Shown: positions 52,292 through 62,279, numbered from the stretch's first letter. The stretch is 64,000 bases of DNA from Pseudomonadota bacterium (GCA_023460395.1 JAEWQB010000025.1:1-64000); one strand, 5' to 3'. A program made the numbers and translations. Notes: a model not told the origin generated them from the letters alone.

Positions 52292-52781
52292 GGCTTCCCC
52301 CTCTAAGTTTCGCCGTTCATAGTCCGTCTTTGGTGCTCCACAGAGAGTATCCCGGCTATGAGCGGTGTTTTGTTTTTTTTGTAGCTGCCGGTCCCGTCGC
52401 AGAACCGTGCCGGGCTTCGCCTTGTCCCACTCCGTTATGCGCAGAGAGCGCGAGGTTGGTCCCGGTTTTTTCCGTCTGTATTTTTTCTGTTCCGCATAAG
52501 GGCTGGCGGTAGTTCCTGAACGGAAAGCTGGGAATACGTCATTACCCCGGTGGGGGCAACCGCCGTGTCGAACATCCGTAAGGGGGGGATTGCTGTTTAT
52601 CTTTTTGACCTCTTGCATCTTCCCGGACAACGTGTACTATATCCAATGATTGTGTTTCCTCTGAGGAACACGGGGGCTGGTGCGCTGCCTCTCCCCGGCA
52701 CAGCCTTCCCCGCACAGTAAAAACGGGATGAGAGCACATAACTGACACGCCACCTGCGGGTGCCGCTGCAAGGAGATCGCC

Positions 52782-53291
52782 ATGCTGAGCGAAACGATGA
52801 ATACGGCTCTTAACGAGCAAGTCAAATGGGAGATGTACTCCAGCTACCTGTATCTTTCCATGTCCGCGTATTTCGCGGACCGGGATATGCCCGGATTCGC
52901 GCAGTGGATGCGCGTGCAGGCGGAAGAGGAACTTTTCCACGCCATGCGGTTTTATGACTACATTAATGAGCGGGGCGGACGGGTTCGCCTACAGCCTGTG
53001 GATGCGCCGCCTTATGAATGGTCTGACACCATTACGGTGTTTGACGATACCCTTACACACGAGCAGCATGTTACTGATCGTATTAACAAGCTGGCAAATT
53101 TGGCACAGGACGAACGCGACCACGCTACAGGAATTTTCCTGCAGTGGTTTATTTCCGAGCAGGTGGAAGAGGAAGACAGTGTAAAGACCGTGCTGGGAAA
53201 ATTGCGTATGATTAACGGTCAGGGGCATGGCATGTTGATGCTGGACGCCGAGTTGGGCGCACGGGTTTTCACGCCCCCCACCGTGGCGTAA
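52782..53291 (+). CDS. ftnA: Ferritin
   Basis: A 169-residue non-haem ferritin, a four-helix bundle that forms a 24-subunit iron store. The di-iron ligands are in QVKWEMYSSYLYLSM (Glu17 region) and VQAEEELFHAMRFYDYI, and EQVEEEDSVK is typical of the FtnA group. AAGGAG precedes the ATG. No iron box was seen upstream. A strong terminator follows. Confidence 0.93.
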   Translation: MLSETMNTALNEQVKWEMYSSYLYLSMSAYFADRDMPGFAQWMRVQAEEELFHAMRFYDYINERGGRVRLQPVDAPPYEWSDTITVFDDTLTHEQHVTDRINKLANLAQDERDHATGIFLQWFISEQVEEEDSVKTVLGKLRMINGQGHGMLMLDAELGARVFTPPTVA

Positions 53292-53300
53292 CAGACGTTG

Positions 53301-53337
53301 AGAGCCATGTCCGTAAAGACGGACATGGCTCTTTTTT
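53301..53337 (+). terminator. Rho-independent terminator of ferritin
   Basis: A 14-bp perfect stem (53301-53314 with 53319-53332), loop AAAG, leads into six T residues. It separates ferritin from the OFOR gene that starts 34 bases later. Confidence 0.93.
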
Positions 53338-53370
53338 CCCCGTTAGCCGGAAACGTACAGGAGAATAACC

Positions 53371-55056
53371 GTGAGCAGTACAAACAGGCATATAGTCATA
53401 GGCGGAGCCGCCGGACAAGGGTTGGTCACCGTCGGTCAACTGCTGTGCAAAAGCCTTGTCCGCGGGGGATATGAGGTGTTGGTAACGCAGCACTACATGT
53501 CGCGCGTGCGGGGGGGGCATAATACGTATAACATACGCACAGGAGTGGAACCTGCTACTGGCCCCGCGGACACATGGGATATTTTGGTAGCGCTGAATCA
53601 AGAAACCGTCAGCTTGCATAAAGACACCATGAATAAAGGCGGGCTTGTTGTTCTGGACGAAGGGTTAGATCCAGAAGGTCTACCCGCTCTTGCGGTGCCT
53701 TTTTCCTCGCTCGCCCCCAAGGCTATTTTTCAGAATGTCGCATCGTTAGGTGTGGTGTGCAGCCTGCTGGGGCTTCCTAAATCCATTCCCGCCAAACTGT
53801 TGGAGCAGACCTTTGCCAAAAAGGGCGAGGAAATCGTAAAGCAGAATCACGCTGTGCTGGACGCCGCGTATGAGTGGGAAGAGCGGAATGGCAATATGTG
53901 CGAAAAATTGTCCGCTCCCGCCATTACCGAGCCGCGTATGTTGCTGAATGGCAACGAGGCCATCGCGCTTGGCGCATTGGCTGCGGGGGTGAAATTTTGT
54001 TCGTTTTACCCCATGACTCCCGCCTCGTCCGTGGCTCAGAATTTGACAACGCATGGTCGGAAGCTTGGCGTGGTGGTGGAGCAAGTGGAAGACGAAATTG
54101 CCGCCATTAACATGGCGCTGGGGGCGTCCTATGCAGGAGCCACCGCGCTTGTTCCCACTTCCGGGGGAGGATTCGCCCTGATGACCGAGGCGGTGAGCCT
54201 CGCCGGTGTTATGGAGCAGCCGTTGGTTATTGTGGTGGCACAGCGCCCCGGTCCCGCGACGGGGCTGCCCACGCGGACAGAACAGGCGGACCTGAATCTT
54301 GTTTTGTACGCCGGACACGGGGAATTCCCCAGAGCGGTTTTTGCTCCCGCCACGCTGGAAGAATGTTTTCATCTCACGCACCGTGCCGTTGATCAGACGG
54401 AAAAATATCAAACGCCGGTCTTTGTGCTGACTGATCAGGACTTGGCGGACAGATACATGGGCGTGGCGCCCTTTGATCTCGCCAATCTGCCTGCCGTTAC
54501 CCAGCCGGATCATACGGACACCAATCCTGACGGCTATCATCGTTATACCCTGACCAAGGACGGCATTTCCCCACGGCGGATTCCGGGGTTTGGCAAGTCT
54601 CTTGTCTTCGCTGACTGCCACGAACATACGGAAGATGGTCACATCACCGAAAAAATAGATGTGCGCGTAGCCATGAATGACAAGCGGTGCGGAAAAGAAG
54701 ACGGACTGCGGAGTGAGGCACTACCGCCCAAGCGGTTTGGCGCGGAACAGCCGGAACGGGTGCTGATCTGCTGGGGATCGACAGAAGGCGCGGCCCGCGA
54801 GGCGGTGGAAACACTGAATCGCAAAGGAGAAAAGGTAGCCCTGCTAAGTTTCGCACAAGTATGGCCCCTGAATCCCGATCAGTTTTTACCTTTTCTGGAC
54901 TCCGCCCGCGAGGTTATCGCGGTGGAGGGAAACAAGACCGCGCAGTTTGCGCGTCTTCTCCGGCAGGAGACGGGATTTAAGGTGCACGGAACAGTGTTGC
55001 GGTATGACGGACGTCCCCTTTCGGCGGGCTATATTCTCGGCAAGCTAGCCGAATAG
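53371..55056 (+). CDS. 2-oxoacid:acceptor oxidoreductase, fused gamma-alpha subunit
   Basis: A 561-residue subunit. Residues 1-180 are the gamma domain (IVIGGAAGQGLVTVGQLLCK, HYMSRVRGGHNTYNIR); the rest is an alpha domain (FCSFYPMTPASSVAQNL, VEQVEDEIAAINMALGASYA, PTSGGGFALM). This is the two-subunit bacterial OFOR architecture, often annotated KorA. The GTG start has AGGAG upstream. Substrate cannot be told; it differs from the four-subunit korDABC at 21842. Confidence 0.9.
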   Translation: MSSTNRHIVIGGAAGQGLVTVGQLLCKSLVRGGYEVLVTQHYMSRVRGGHNTYNIRTGVEPATGPADTWDILVALNQETVSLHKDTMNKGGLVVLDEGLDPEGLPALAVPFSSLAPKAIFQNVASLGVVCSLLGLPKSIPAKLLEQTFAKKGEEIVKQNHAVLDAAYEWEERNGNMCEKLSAPAITEPRMLLNGNEAIALGALAAGVKFCSFYPMTPASSVAQNLTTHGRKLGVVVEQVEDEIAAINMALGASYAGATALVPTSGGGFALMTEAVSLAGVMEQPLVIVVAQRPGPATGLPTRTEQADLNLVLYAGHGEFPRAVFAPATLEECFHLTHRAVDQTEKYQTPVFVLTDQDLADRYMGVAPFDLANLPAVTQPDHTDTNPDGYHRYTLTKDGISPRRIPGFGKSLVFADCHEHTEDGHITEKIDVRVAMNDKRCGKEDGLRSEALPPKRFGAEQPERVLICWGSTEGAAREAVETLNRKGEKVALLSFAQVWPLNPDQFLPFLDSAREVIAVEGNKTAQFARLLRQETGFKVHGTVLRYDGRPLSAGYILGKLAE

Positions 55057-55068
55057 CGAGGTGCGGAT

Positions 55069-55920
55069 ATGATTGATATTAGCGCATACGGCGAATACAC
55101 CACGGCATGGTGCCCCGGTTGCGGCAACCACGATGTGCTTAAAGCTCTTAAGCAGGCTCTGGCAGAACTGGACCGCGCTCCGCATCAGGTCGCGCACGTA
55201 TCCGGCATCGGGCAGGCAGCCAAGGCTCCGCACTATATGACGGCGAATGGATTCAACGGACTGCATGGTCGTTGCCTGCCCCCGGCACAGGCCATAAAGC
55301 TGGCGAATCCAGAGCTTACCGTCATTGCGGAAAGTGGCGACGGCTGCAACTACGGAGAAGGTGGCAACCATTTTCTTGCCGCCATTCGCCGTAATGTAGA
55401 CATCACGCTTATCGCTCATGACAACCAGATATACGGGTTGACCAAGGGACAGGCCAGTCCCACCACAGCGGAAGGGCAGGTGACCAAGGCGCAGCCTGAC
55501 GGCGTGTCCAATACGCCGTTCAACCCTATAGCAGTGGCTGTGGCTATGCGTGCGGGCTTTGTGGCGCGGGCTTTTTCCGGCAATGTGCCGCATCTCGTGC
55601 GCATGATTAAAGCCGCGGTGGAATATCCCGGCTTCGCCCTGCTTGATGTGTTTTCTCCTTGCATATCTTTTAATAAGGTCAATACCTTCGGTTGGTATAA
55701 GCAGCGCTGCTACGAACTGGGGGAAGATCACGATCCAACCAATTGGGACGCCGCCATGGCAAAGGCCTACGAAACGGGCGAGCGTATTCCCACCGGGATT
55801 ATTTGGAAAACGGAAAAGGAATCGCTAGACAGGCGGCTGGCACCGTGCCGGAAGGGACCACTGGGGAAACAACCCGTGGACTATGCCGGGCTGGAAGCTG
55901 TCATGCAGGGGTATATGTAG
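55069..55920 (+). CDS. 2-oxoacid:ferredoxin oxidoreductase subunit beta
   Basis: A 283-residue ThDP-binding partner of the preceding gene. TAWCPGCGNHDVLKALKQAL, then ESGDGCNYGEGGNHFLAAI (Mg/ThDP) and DNQIYGLTKGQASPTT. Cluster-binding cysteines near the N terminus (CPGCG) and C-terminal CISF fit the family. It starts 12 bases after the alpha gene and ends the operon. Confidence 0.9.
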   Translation: MIDISAYGEYTTAWCPGCGNHDVLKALKQALAELDRAPHQVAHVSGIGQAAKAPHYMTANGFNGLHGRCLPPAQAIKLANPELTVIAESGDGCNYGEGGNHFLAAIRRNVDITLIAHDNQIYGLTKGQASPTTAEGQVTKAQPDGVSNTPFNPIAVAVAMRAGFVARAFSGNVPHLVRMIKAAVEYPGFALLDVFSPCISFNKVNTFGWYKQRCYELGEDHDPTNWDAAMAKAYETGERIPTGIIWKTEKESLDRRLAPCRKGPLGKQPVDYAGLEAVMQGYM

Positions 55921-56020
55921 CACCACAGGGGGCGTTCCTTACGGGGAGCGCCCTGTTCAGATTGCTGAGAGAGAAGGCATTCCCTAATAGAAATGCGATA
56001 GGGATTTCGGGGCGAACGCA

Positions 56021-56056
56021 CGAAAGCGGCCTTTTTTTTAAGAAAGGCCGCTTTCG
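56021..56056. terminator. Bidirectional terminator
   Basis: A 14-bp stem (56021-56034 with 56043-56056) with an 8-base loop, arms rich in T and A inside. It lies between the convergent OFOR and deacetylase genes and can serve both. An imperfect hairpin at about 55925-55957 precedes it. Confidence 0.75.
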
Positions 56057-56078
56057 TAAATAGAATAGTACGGTATCG

Positions 56079-57179
56079 CTACATGCGCACCAGCGTGTAC
56101 AGCTTGGATATCCACGGGCGGGAGTAGATGTTCAGCCGCGAGGCCAGCCACGGGCCGGGTTTGTCCTTGGCTTTGAAGCGATGCACGTGATCCGCCTCTC
56201 CGGGGGGATTCGCTCCCATAGCCGTGGTAAAGAACACGCGAAAGCCCAGCTCTTTGGCAATGCAGAGGGCGTCCGCGCAGTATGCTCCCCACGGCCAGCA
56301 AAGCGAGCGCTCTTCCCTGCCCATTTCGCGTTCCAATGTTTCTTTGGCAAGGCTGAGTTCCCGGCGCAGCGCGGCTTGCATGCTCATACTGTCTTCATAT
56401 GCGCCCAACTCATTTTGCGGGAATTCGGCGACAAGCGCTTTCAGGTGTTCCGTTTTTTCCGGGTCTGCGAAAAAGGCGAATGCTTCGTCCTTTTCTTGCG
56501 GAACCAGATTGCGGATGGCCTGTATCAGCCGGGGGGAGGGCAGGAAGGCGCGATGCGCCAGACGCGACCCCGTGGCGAAGCGGGGGAGTCCCCACACCAC
56601 GTCCGCGTCCACCCGGTCAAAGGTGCGAGTGCGGGCTTCAGGCTGGTAGAAACCAGAGAACTCCGGTCCTGTGAAAACGGCCTTGTGCCACGCGGAATGG
56701 CAGGAAACTCGCATAGTGCCCGTCCGTTCCAGCGTGCGGGCCTCTTCCCAGTTCATGAAGGTGTCTTCGCGTTCTTCAAATCCCAGCCTGTGCGGCACCA
56801 TGGGCGCATCCACTCGTGGCAGATCGGTCTGCGAGGATGAACCACCGCGCACGTCCGCCAGTGTGGGGCGAGGCGTTTCCGCCGGTTCTAATTTGCCAGT
56901 GACGGCAAAGACCACTCCTTGATGCCCGTACTGTTGTAAAATGGGGGCGGCGTAAACGTAGTTGTCCAGATAGCCGTCATCAAAGGTGAAAAGGGCGCAT
57001 TTATCGGGCAGGGGTTTGCCTTTGAGAAAAAACTGCTCCGCCTCGTCCAGTCCTATGCCACGCCATCCCTTGCGGGTGAGGGTCTGGCAATGGTCTTCAA
57101 ACCTGTCTGGCGAAAGAGCGTTGGCATTTTTCCAGTGTGAAATATAGTGGTACATGAGTACCGGAACAGATTTGATCAT
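56079..57179 (-). CDS. Polysaccharide deacetylase family protein
   Basis: A 366-residue NodB-type carbohydrate esterase 4 protein. VPVLMYHYISH opens the domain and ALFTFDDGYLDNY carries the catalytic and metal-binding Asp pair. A second conserved part is MRVSCHSAWHKAVF. There is no signal peptide, so a cytoplasmic or glycan-precursor role is likely. It is divergent from cbpA after 248 bp. Confidence 0.85.
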   Translation of the reverse strand: MIKSVPVLMYHYISHWKNANALSPDRFEDHCQTLTRKGWRGIGLDEAEQFFLKGKPLPDKCALFTFDDGYLDNYVYAAPILQQYGHQGVVFAVTGKLEPAETPRPTLADVRGGSSSQTDLPRVDAPMVPHRLGFEEREDTFMNWEEARTLERTGTMRVSCHSAWHKAVFTGPEFSGFYQPEARTRTFDRVDADVVWGLPRFATGSRLAHRAFLPSPRLIQAIRNLVPQEKDEAFAFFADPEKTEHLKALVAEFPQNELGAYEDSMSMQAALRRELSLAKETLEREMGREERSLCWPWGAYCADALCIAKELGFRVFFTTAMGANPPGEADHVHRFKAKDKPGPWLASRLNIYSRPWISKLYTLVRM

Positions 57180-57427
57180 GTCGCTATGTGTAGTCCAGTT
57201 GACTATGAATTATGGCGCGTTATGTTTGTTTCCGAAAACGCGGATTGTCCGCAGTATCCGATGGAGTCTTCCCCGTGCGCGGCCTGTTCAGGAGGGAGTT
57301 TTCCGCAGCCTCTGCAGTATAGCGAGTGCGGGCAGGCGGGGGAAGGCGTTCTTTGTGATGCGGAAAGCGGCACCATATGCTATGGACGTGAATCCGCCAT
57401 TCGCCTTCATGAGGAGGGCTATACGAG

Positions 57428-58363
57428 ATGGGTGTAGAATACAAGGATTATTATAAACTACTGGGTGTTTCCAAAACTGCTTCCAAAGACGATATTGCCA
57501 AAGCGTTTAAGAAGCTGGCCCGTCAGTATCATCCAGACTTAAATCCGAATAATCCAGAGGCGGAAGCCAAGTTTAAAGAGATCAACGAAGCGTATGAAGT
57601 CCTCAAGGACGACGAAAAACGCAAACTCTATGATCAACTTGGTCCCAACTGGCAGCACGGACAGAATTTCCAACGGCCTCCCGGCTACGAGAATGCGCAT
57701 TTTGGCAATTTTGAAGGGAGCGACTTCAGCGATTTCTTTGAGACGCTGTTCGGTGGCGGCGGATTCCGTCGTTCCGGTGGCGGATTTGGGGCGGACCCCT
57801 TTGCCGGATATAGCAATCGTCCGCGCCGGGGCAGGGACGTGGAAGCCTCTCTGGGGCTGTCGCTGGAGGAAGCGTATAGGGGCGGACGTAAGGCTGTGAC
57901 TATACAGGATCTTGCCGGAAGCGGTACCAAAACGTTGGAGGTAAATATTCCCGCCGGGGTGAAGGACGGCGCGAAAATCCGTCTTTCCGGTCAGGGCGAT
58001 CAGGGCGCTGCCGGTGGTCCCAGCGGAGATTTGTACCTTAAAGTGACTATTCAACCGCATCCTCGATTTCAGTTGGACGGTGTGAACGTGGTGCTGGATT
58101 TGCCATTGGCACCGTGGGAAGCCGCGTTGGGTGCCACAGTGCGTGTGCCCACACTGGATGGCGAGATTGAACTGGCGGTACCGGCAGGCACCGGCAGTGG
58201 TCGCAAATTGCGTTTGCGCGGCAAAGGGTTGGGACCAGTTACCGCACGCGGTGACCAGTTTGTGCGCGTGGTGATTAAGGTTCCTGCCTCGCTTACAGAT
58301 AAAGAACGTGCCTTGTGGGAAGAGTTGCAGTCGGTTTCGACCTATTCTCCCAGAGATTTTTAG
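57428..58363 (+). CDS. cbpA: CbpA-like J-domain protein
   Basis: A 311-residue DnaJ relative without the zinc-finger region. The J domain (residues 1-70) has YYKLLGVSKTASKDDIAKAF and HPDLNPNNPEAEAKF; a Gly/Phe-rich linker follows (about 85-130); the C-terminal region has VNIPAGVKDGAKIRLSGQGD and LRLRGKGLG. It delivers clients to DnaK. The pairing with cbpM downstream supports the CbpA name. GAGGAGGGC precedes the ATG. Confidence 0.9.
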   Translation: MGVEYKDYYKLLGVSKTASKDDIAKAFKKLARQYHPDLNPNNPEAEAKFKEINEAYEVLKDDEKRKLYDQLGPNWQHGQNFQRPPGYENAHFGNFEGSDFSDFFETLFGGGGFRRSGGGFGADPFAGYSNRPRRGRDVEASLGLSLEEAYRGGRKAVTIQDLAGSGTKTLEVNIPAGVKDGAKIRLSGQGDQGAAGGPSGDLYLKVTIQPHPRFQLDGVNVVLDLPLAPWEAALGATVRVPTLDGEIELAVPAGTGSGRKLRLRGKGLGPVTARGDQFVRVVIKVPASLTDKERALWEELQSVSTYSPRDF

Positions 58364-58387
58364 TGCCCCGTTGTATGGAGGTGGTAC

Positions 58388-58705
58388 ATGGACCAGTACA
58401 GATATGAGGAAGACCTTCCCATTCACTCTGAATATCTCGCATGGGCCGAATTTTTGGAGCTGACCTCGGTGCATCCCTCGCGGCTTGGTGAGTTGTTGGA
58501 ACTCGGTTGGCTGACCCCGGCGAAAACCGGGAAGGAAGAGTATCTGTTCTCCCGTAGGGATGTGTACCGGTTGCGAAAATTGCAGCGTATTTGTGCGGAT
58601 TTTGATCTGCCTGCCGTGGGTGGTTCCATTATTGTAGACCTATTGGAACGCATCGACGTGCTGGAGCGCAAAGTTCAGGAATTGGACCAGTTATTACGAG
58701 ACTAA
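58388..58705 (+). CDS. cbpM: CbpM-like chaperone modulator
   Basis: A 105-residue MerR-type helix-turn-helix protein. LTSVHPSRLGELLELGWLTP and FSRRDVYRLRKLQRICADFD match CbpM, with a C-terminal coiled coil (DLLERIDVLERKVQELDQLL). CbpM binds the J domain of CbpA and blocks its action on DnaK. Between cbpA and clpB on the same strand, 24 bp after cbpA. Confidence 0.88.
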   Translation: MDQYRYEEDLPIHSEYLAWAEFLELTSVHPSRLGELLELGWLTPAKTGKEEYLFSRRDVYRLRKLQRICADFDLPAVGGSIIVDLLERIDVLERKVQELDQLLRD

Positions 58706-58766
58706 GGTTTTGGGTCTGCATTGGCTCCATTGCCGTGGAAGGCGTGGGCCTAAGGAGTAATGACAT

Positions 58767-61373
58767 ATGAATCTGAACCAGTTTACAGAAAAATCGCAGC
58801 TTGCCATCACCGAGGCCCAGAGCGTGGCTATTCGGCTTGGTCATCAACAGGTGGACGTGGAACATCTTGTGGTGGCTCTTGTGGAGCAGGAAGGGGGGCT
58901 TGTTCCCCGCATTCTGGAACAGATGCAGCTTTCCCCTAAGGCATATCTGGATGCGTTGTCGCAGGAATTGCGCAAGCGTCCGTCGGTGAGCGGTCCGGGG
59001 ACGAATCCCGACTCTATTTATGTAACGCAGCGGCTTAACCGCATGCTTGTTCGCGCGCAAGATTTCGCCAAGCGTCTGCAGGACGAGTTTGTGAGCGTGG
59101 AGCATTTGTTCTGTGCCGCGTTGGAAGAGCCTGCTTCTTCGGAAGTGGGCAAGGTGAATAAAGATTTTGGCCTTACGCAAGATAAGGTTCTCGCAGCCCT
59201 TACCCATGTGCGTGGTGCGCAGCGGGTTACATCGCAAAATCCAGAAGAAACGTATGAGGCGCTCAAAAAGTATGGGCGCGATCTTGTGGAAGAAGCGCGT
59301 AAGGGAAAGCTAGACCCGGTTATCGGGCGCGATGCGGAAATCCGGCGTACCGTGCGCATTCTTTCTCGGCGTACTAAAAACAATCCTGTGCTCATTGGCG
59401 AGGCGGGGGTGGGCAAAACCGCTATTGTAGAAGGTTTGGCACACCGCATTCTTAACGGCGACGTTCCCGAAAGCCTGAAGGATAAAAGCCTGTTTGCGCT
59501 TGATATGGGTGCACTTATCGCCGGTGCCAAGTATCGCGGTGAATTTGAAGAGCGTCTTAAAGCCGTGCTCAAGGAAGTGGAGCAGGCGGAAGGGCGCATC
59601 ATCATGTTTATTGACGAACTGCACATCATCATTGGCGCGGGCAAGACCGATGGTGCCATGGATGCCAGCAACCTGTTGAAGCCTATGCTGGCGCGTGGCG
59701 AACTGCATTGTATCGGGGCTACCACGCTGGATGAGTACCGAAAATATATAGAAAAAGACCCCGCTTTTGAACGCCGGTTTCAGCCTATCGTTGTGAATGA
59801 GCCTTCGGTGGAAGACACAATCTCCATTCTCCGAGGGCTGAAAGAACGGTTTGAGGTGCACCACGGAGTGCGGATCAGCGATTCTTCCATTGTGGAGGCG
59901 GTGGTGCTTTCTGACCGGTACATATCGGACCGGCAGTTACCGGACAAGGCTATTGACCTTATTGATGAAGCCGCAGCGATGATCCGTACAGAAATTGATT
60001 CGCTGCCCGCAGAACTGGACGAGGCCAACCGCAAAATCATGCAGTTGGAGATAGAGCGCGAGGCCCTACGCCGCGAAAGTGATGAGGCGTCGCGGGAGCG
60101 GCTGCGCAAGCTGGAGAACGAACTTGCCGGGCTACGGGAAAATCAGGCCACGCTCATGTCGCAGTGGGAGCGGGAAAAAGGCTCCATTAATTCGGAGCGC
60201 GGCATTAAGGAAGAAATTGAGCGCACCCGCCGCGCCATAGAGGAAGCGGAACGTAACTACGATCTTAACCGCGCGGCGGAGCTGAAATATTCCACATTGC
60301 TTAATCTGGAAAAGCAGCTCGATGAATTCCGGGCTGCCGAGCATCCCGATGTACGGCTATTGCGGGAAGAAGTGCACCCGGACGACGTGGCGGAAATTGT
60401 GGCCCGCTGGACGGGTATTCCCGTTGCCAAGCTGCTTGAAGCGGAGCGGGAGAAACTCCTCAAATTGGGAGAAGAACTGCACCGTCGTGTCATAGGACAG
60501 GAAGAGGCCGTTACCGCTATGGCGGAAGCCGTGCTGCGGTCCCGCGCGGGGCTTTCCGATCCTAACCGGCCTATTGGTTCCTTTATTTTCCTTGGGCCTA
60601 CCGGGGTGGGCAAGACCGAATTGTGCAAAACGCTTGCTGCCGCGTTGTTTGATTCTGAAGAAAACATCGTGCGGCTGGATATGAGCGAGTACATGGAAAA
60701 GCACACGGTCGCCCGACTTATTGGCGCACCTCCCGGATATGTGGGATACGATGAAGGCGGACAACTTACCGAGGCGGTGCGGCGTAAGCAATACAGCGTG
60801 GTGTTGTTTGATGAAATAGAAAAGGCGCACCCGGACGTGTTTAACACGTTGCTCCAGATATTGGACGACGGGCGCCTTACCGACAGTCACGGACGAACGG
60901 TGAATTTTAAAAACACCATCATCATCATGACATCCAACATCGGCGCACCGCTTATGTTGGAAGGTATTACCGAAGATGGGGAATTCCGTCCCGGCGTGCG
61001 TGACGCTGTGATGCAGGAATTGCGTGCCGCCTTCCGGCCGGAGTTTTTGAACCGCGTGGACGAAACCGTGCTGTTTAAACCGCTGATGCGCGACCAGATA
61101 GAGCAAATTGTAGGTTTGCTTATGGAACGTATTAACCGGCGGCTGGCTGAACGGAATATTACCGTGCGGCTGGACGATGCCGCACGAAGCTTCATTGCCA
61201 TGTCCGCGTATGATCCTGTGTACGGGGCACGTCCGCTGCGCCGGTATTTGCAGCAGCATGTGGAAACGCCCTTGGCCCGTAAGATTATCGCCGGTGAGTT
61301 GCCGGATTCCAAAACGGTAAATATTGGCGTACAGGGAGATGCATTAACTTTTAGCGTTATTCAGGACGTGTAG
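58767..61373 (+). CDS. clpB: ATP-dependent disaggregase ClpB
   Basis: An 868-residue Hsp100. The N domain (1-145) is followed by NBD1 (Walker A IGEAGVGKTAIVEG at about 210), the coiled-coil M domain (about 400-525), and NBD2 (Walker A LGPTGVGKTELCKT at about 612, then VLFDEIEKAHPDVFN). It extracts polypeptides from aggregates together with DnaK. It sits in a cbpA-cbpM-clpB operon; no CIRCE element was seen upstream. Confidence 0.95.
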   Translation: MNLNQFTEKSQLAITEAQSVAIRLGHQQVDVEHLVVALVEQEGGLVPRILEQMQLSPKAYLDALSQELRKRPSVSGPGTNPDSIYVTQRLNRMLVRAQDFAKRLQDEFVSVEHLFCAALEEPASSEVGKVNKDFGLTQDKVLAALTHVRGAQRVTSQNPEETYEALKKYGRDLVEEARKGKLDPVIGRDAEIRRTVRILSRRTKNNPVLIGEAGVGKTAIVEGLAHRILNGDVPESLKDKSLFALDMGALIAGAKYRGEFEERLKAVLKEVEQAEGRIIMFIDELHIIIGAGKTDGAMDASNLLKPMLARGELHCIGATTLDEYRKYIEKDPAFERRFQPIVVNEPSVEDTISILRGLKERFEVHHGVRISDSSIVEAVVLSDRYISDRQLPDKAIDLIDEAAAMIRTEIDSLPAELDEANRKIMQLEIEREALRRESDEASRERLRKLENELAGLRENQATLMSQWEREKGSINSERGIKEEIERTRRAIEEAERNYDLNRAAELKYSTLLNLEKQLDEFRAAEHPDVRLLREEVHPDDVAEIVARWTGIPVAKLLEAEREKLLKLGEELHRRVIGQEEAVTAMAEAVLRSRAGLSDPNRPIGSFIFLGPTGVGKTELCKTLAAALFDSEENIVRLDMSEYMEKHTVARLIGAPPGYVGYDEGGQLTEAVRRKQYSVVLFDEIEKAHPDVFNTLLQILDDGRLTDSHGRTVNFKNTIIIMTSNIGAPLMLEGITEDGEFRPGVRDAVMQELRAAFRPEFLNRVDETVLFKPLMRDQIEQIVGLLMERINRRLAERNITVRLDDAARSFIAMSAYDPVYGARPLRRYLQQHVETPLARKIIAGELPDSKTVNIGVQGDALTFSVIQDV

Positions 61374-61395
61374 CGCGAAAGTGTTTGCTTTCCTT

Positions 61396-61449
61396 CCGTA
61401 ACGTATTACGGCGGCGCTCCATTTTTCTGTACAGAGAAAGGGGCGCCGC
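61396..61449 (+). other. Hairpins after clpB
   Basis: A perfect CCGTAA-CGTA-TTACGG hairpin (61396-61411) is followed by a GCGGCGC / GCGCCGC stem (61411-61417 with 61443-61449) extended by TCC/GGG. No T-run follows. They probably mark the end of the operon. The gap 61374-61781 otherwise contains only a signal-peptide-like frame before the cyclophilin. Confidence 0.5.
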
Positions 61450-61781
61450 ACTGTGTAACAGGCGGTCAGTCTATCCATCTTAGCCACGTAGTACAGTGCG
61501 AAGGCATTGTTGAAACATTTCACTAGGTGGCATTGCGTGGGAATGGACTGTGTACTCTCTGGCTTCCTGCTCTCTTTGAACACAGAGAGCATGCAAAAAA
61601 GCACGGTTGCTCATTTACCGTTCTTTTGTTAAGGATGCCGTCACCTCGAAAAGGCTATGCCTTTACGAGAAACCCAATGAGGTGCAATGCTATGTGAACC
61701 ATCTGGTGGATGTGTGCGGCATTGGTGCTTGTCCTGACAACCATGACAGGAGGCCCGGTAAGGGCTGAAGGGGGACATCCC

Positions 61782-62279
61782 ATGATTACGCTGGAAACTA
61801 CTATGGGGAATATTGTGTTGGAATTGGACGCGGAAAAAGCGCCCAAGACCGCCGAAAACTTCATACGATATGTGGAAGAGGGCTTTTACGACGGCACCAT
61901 CTTCCACCGCGTCATTGACGGATTTATGATTCAGGGCGGTGGTTTTGACTCCAATATGGTGCAAAAGCCCGCGCATGAGGAGATTGAAAACGAGGCTGAC
62001 AATGGCTTGAAGAACCAAGCTTATACTGTTGCCATGGCCCGGACTATGGCTCCACATTCGGCTAGTTCGCAGTTTTTTATTAATGTGAACGCTAATGACT
62101 TTCTGAACCACTCCTCCAAGACCATGCAGGGCTGGGGCTATGCCGTGTTTGGCAAAGTGGTGGAAGGTGCCGATGTGGTGGATCGCATCCGGGCAGTGTC
62201 TACGCATAATGTGGGAATGTATGAAAACGTGCCGCAGGAACCTGTGGTTATCGTAAAGGCGACCGTCACGTCGAAGTAG
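61782..62279 (+). CDS. Cyclophilin-type peptidylprolyl isomerase
   Basis: A 165-residue cyclophilin. ITLETTMGNIVLELDAEKAP opens the domain, TIFHRVIDGFMIQGGGF holds the catalytic Arg and active-site residues, and SSQFFINV and GWGYAVFGKV follow. The ATG at 61782 has GAAGGGGG 7 bases upstream and gives the standard cytoplasmic length. An in-frame ATG at 61710 would add a hydrophobic 24-residue leader (ending VRAEGGHP) that looks like a signal peptide but lacks a basic n-region. Confidence 0.9.
   Translation: MITLETTMGNIVLELDAEKAPKTAENFIRYVEEGFYDGTIFHRVIDGFMIQGGGFDSNMVQKPAHEEIENEADNGLKNQAYTVAMARTMAPHSASSQFFINVNANDFLNHSSKTMQGWGYAVFGKVVEGADVVDRIRAVSTHNVGMYENVPQEPVVIVKATVTSK

Noticed and set aside
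57147..57437. A cysteine-containing 96-codon frame between the deacetylase and cbpA
   Set aside because: It starts inside the divergent deacetylase gene, overlaps the cbpA start and shares its region with an equally long frame in another register.
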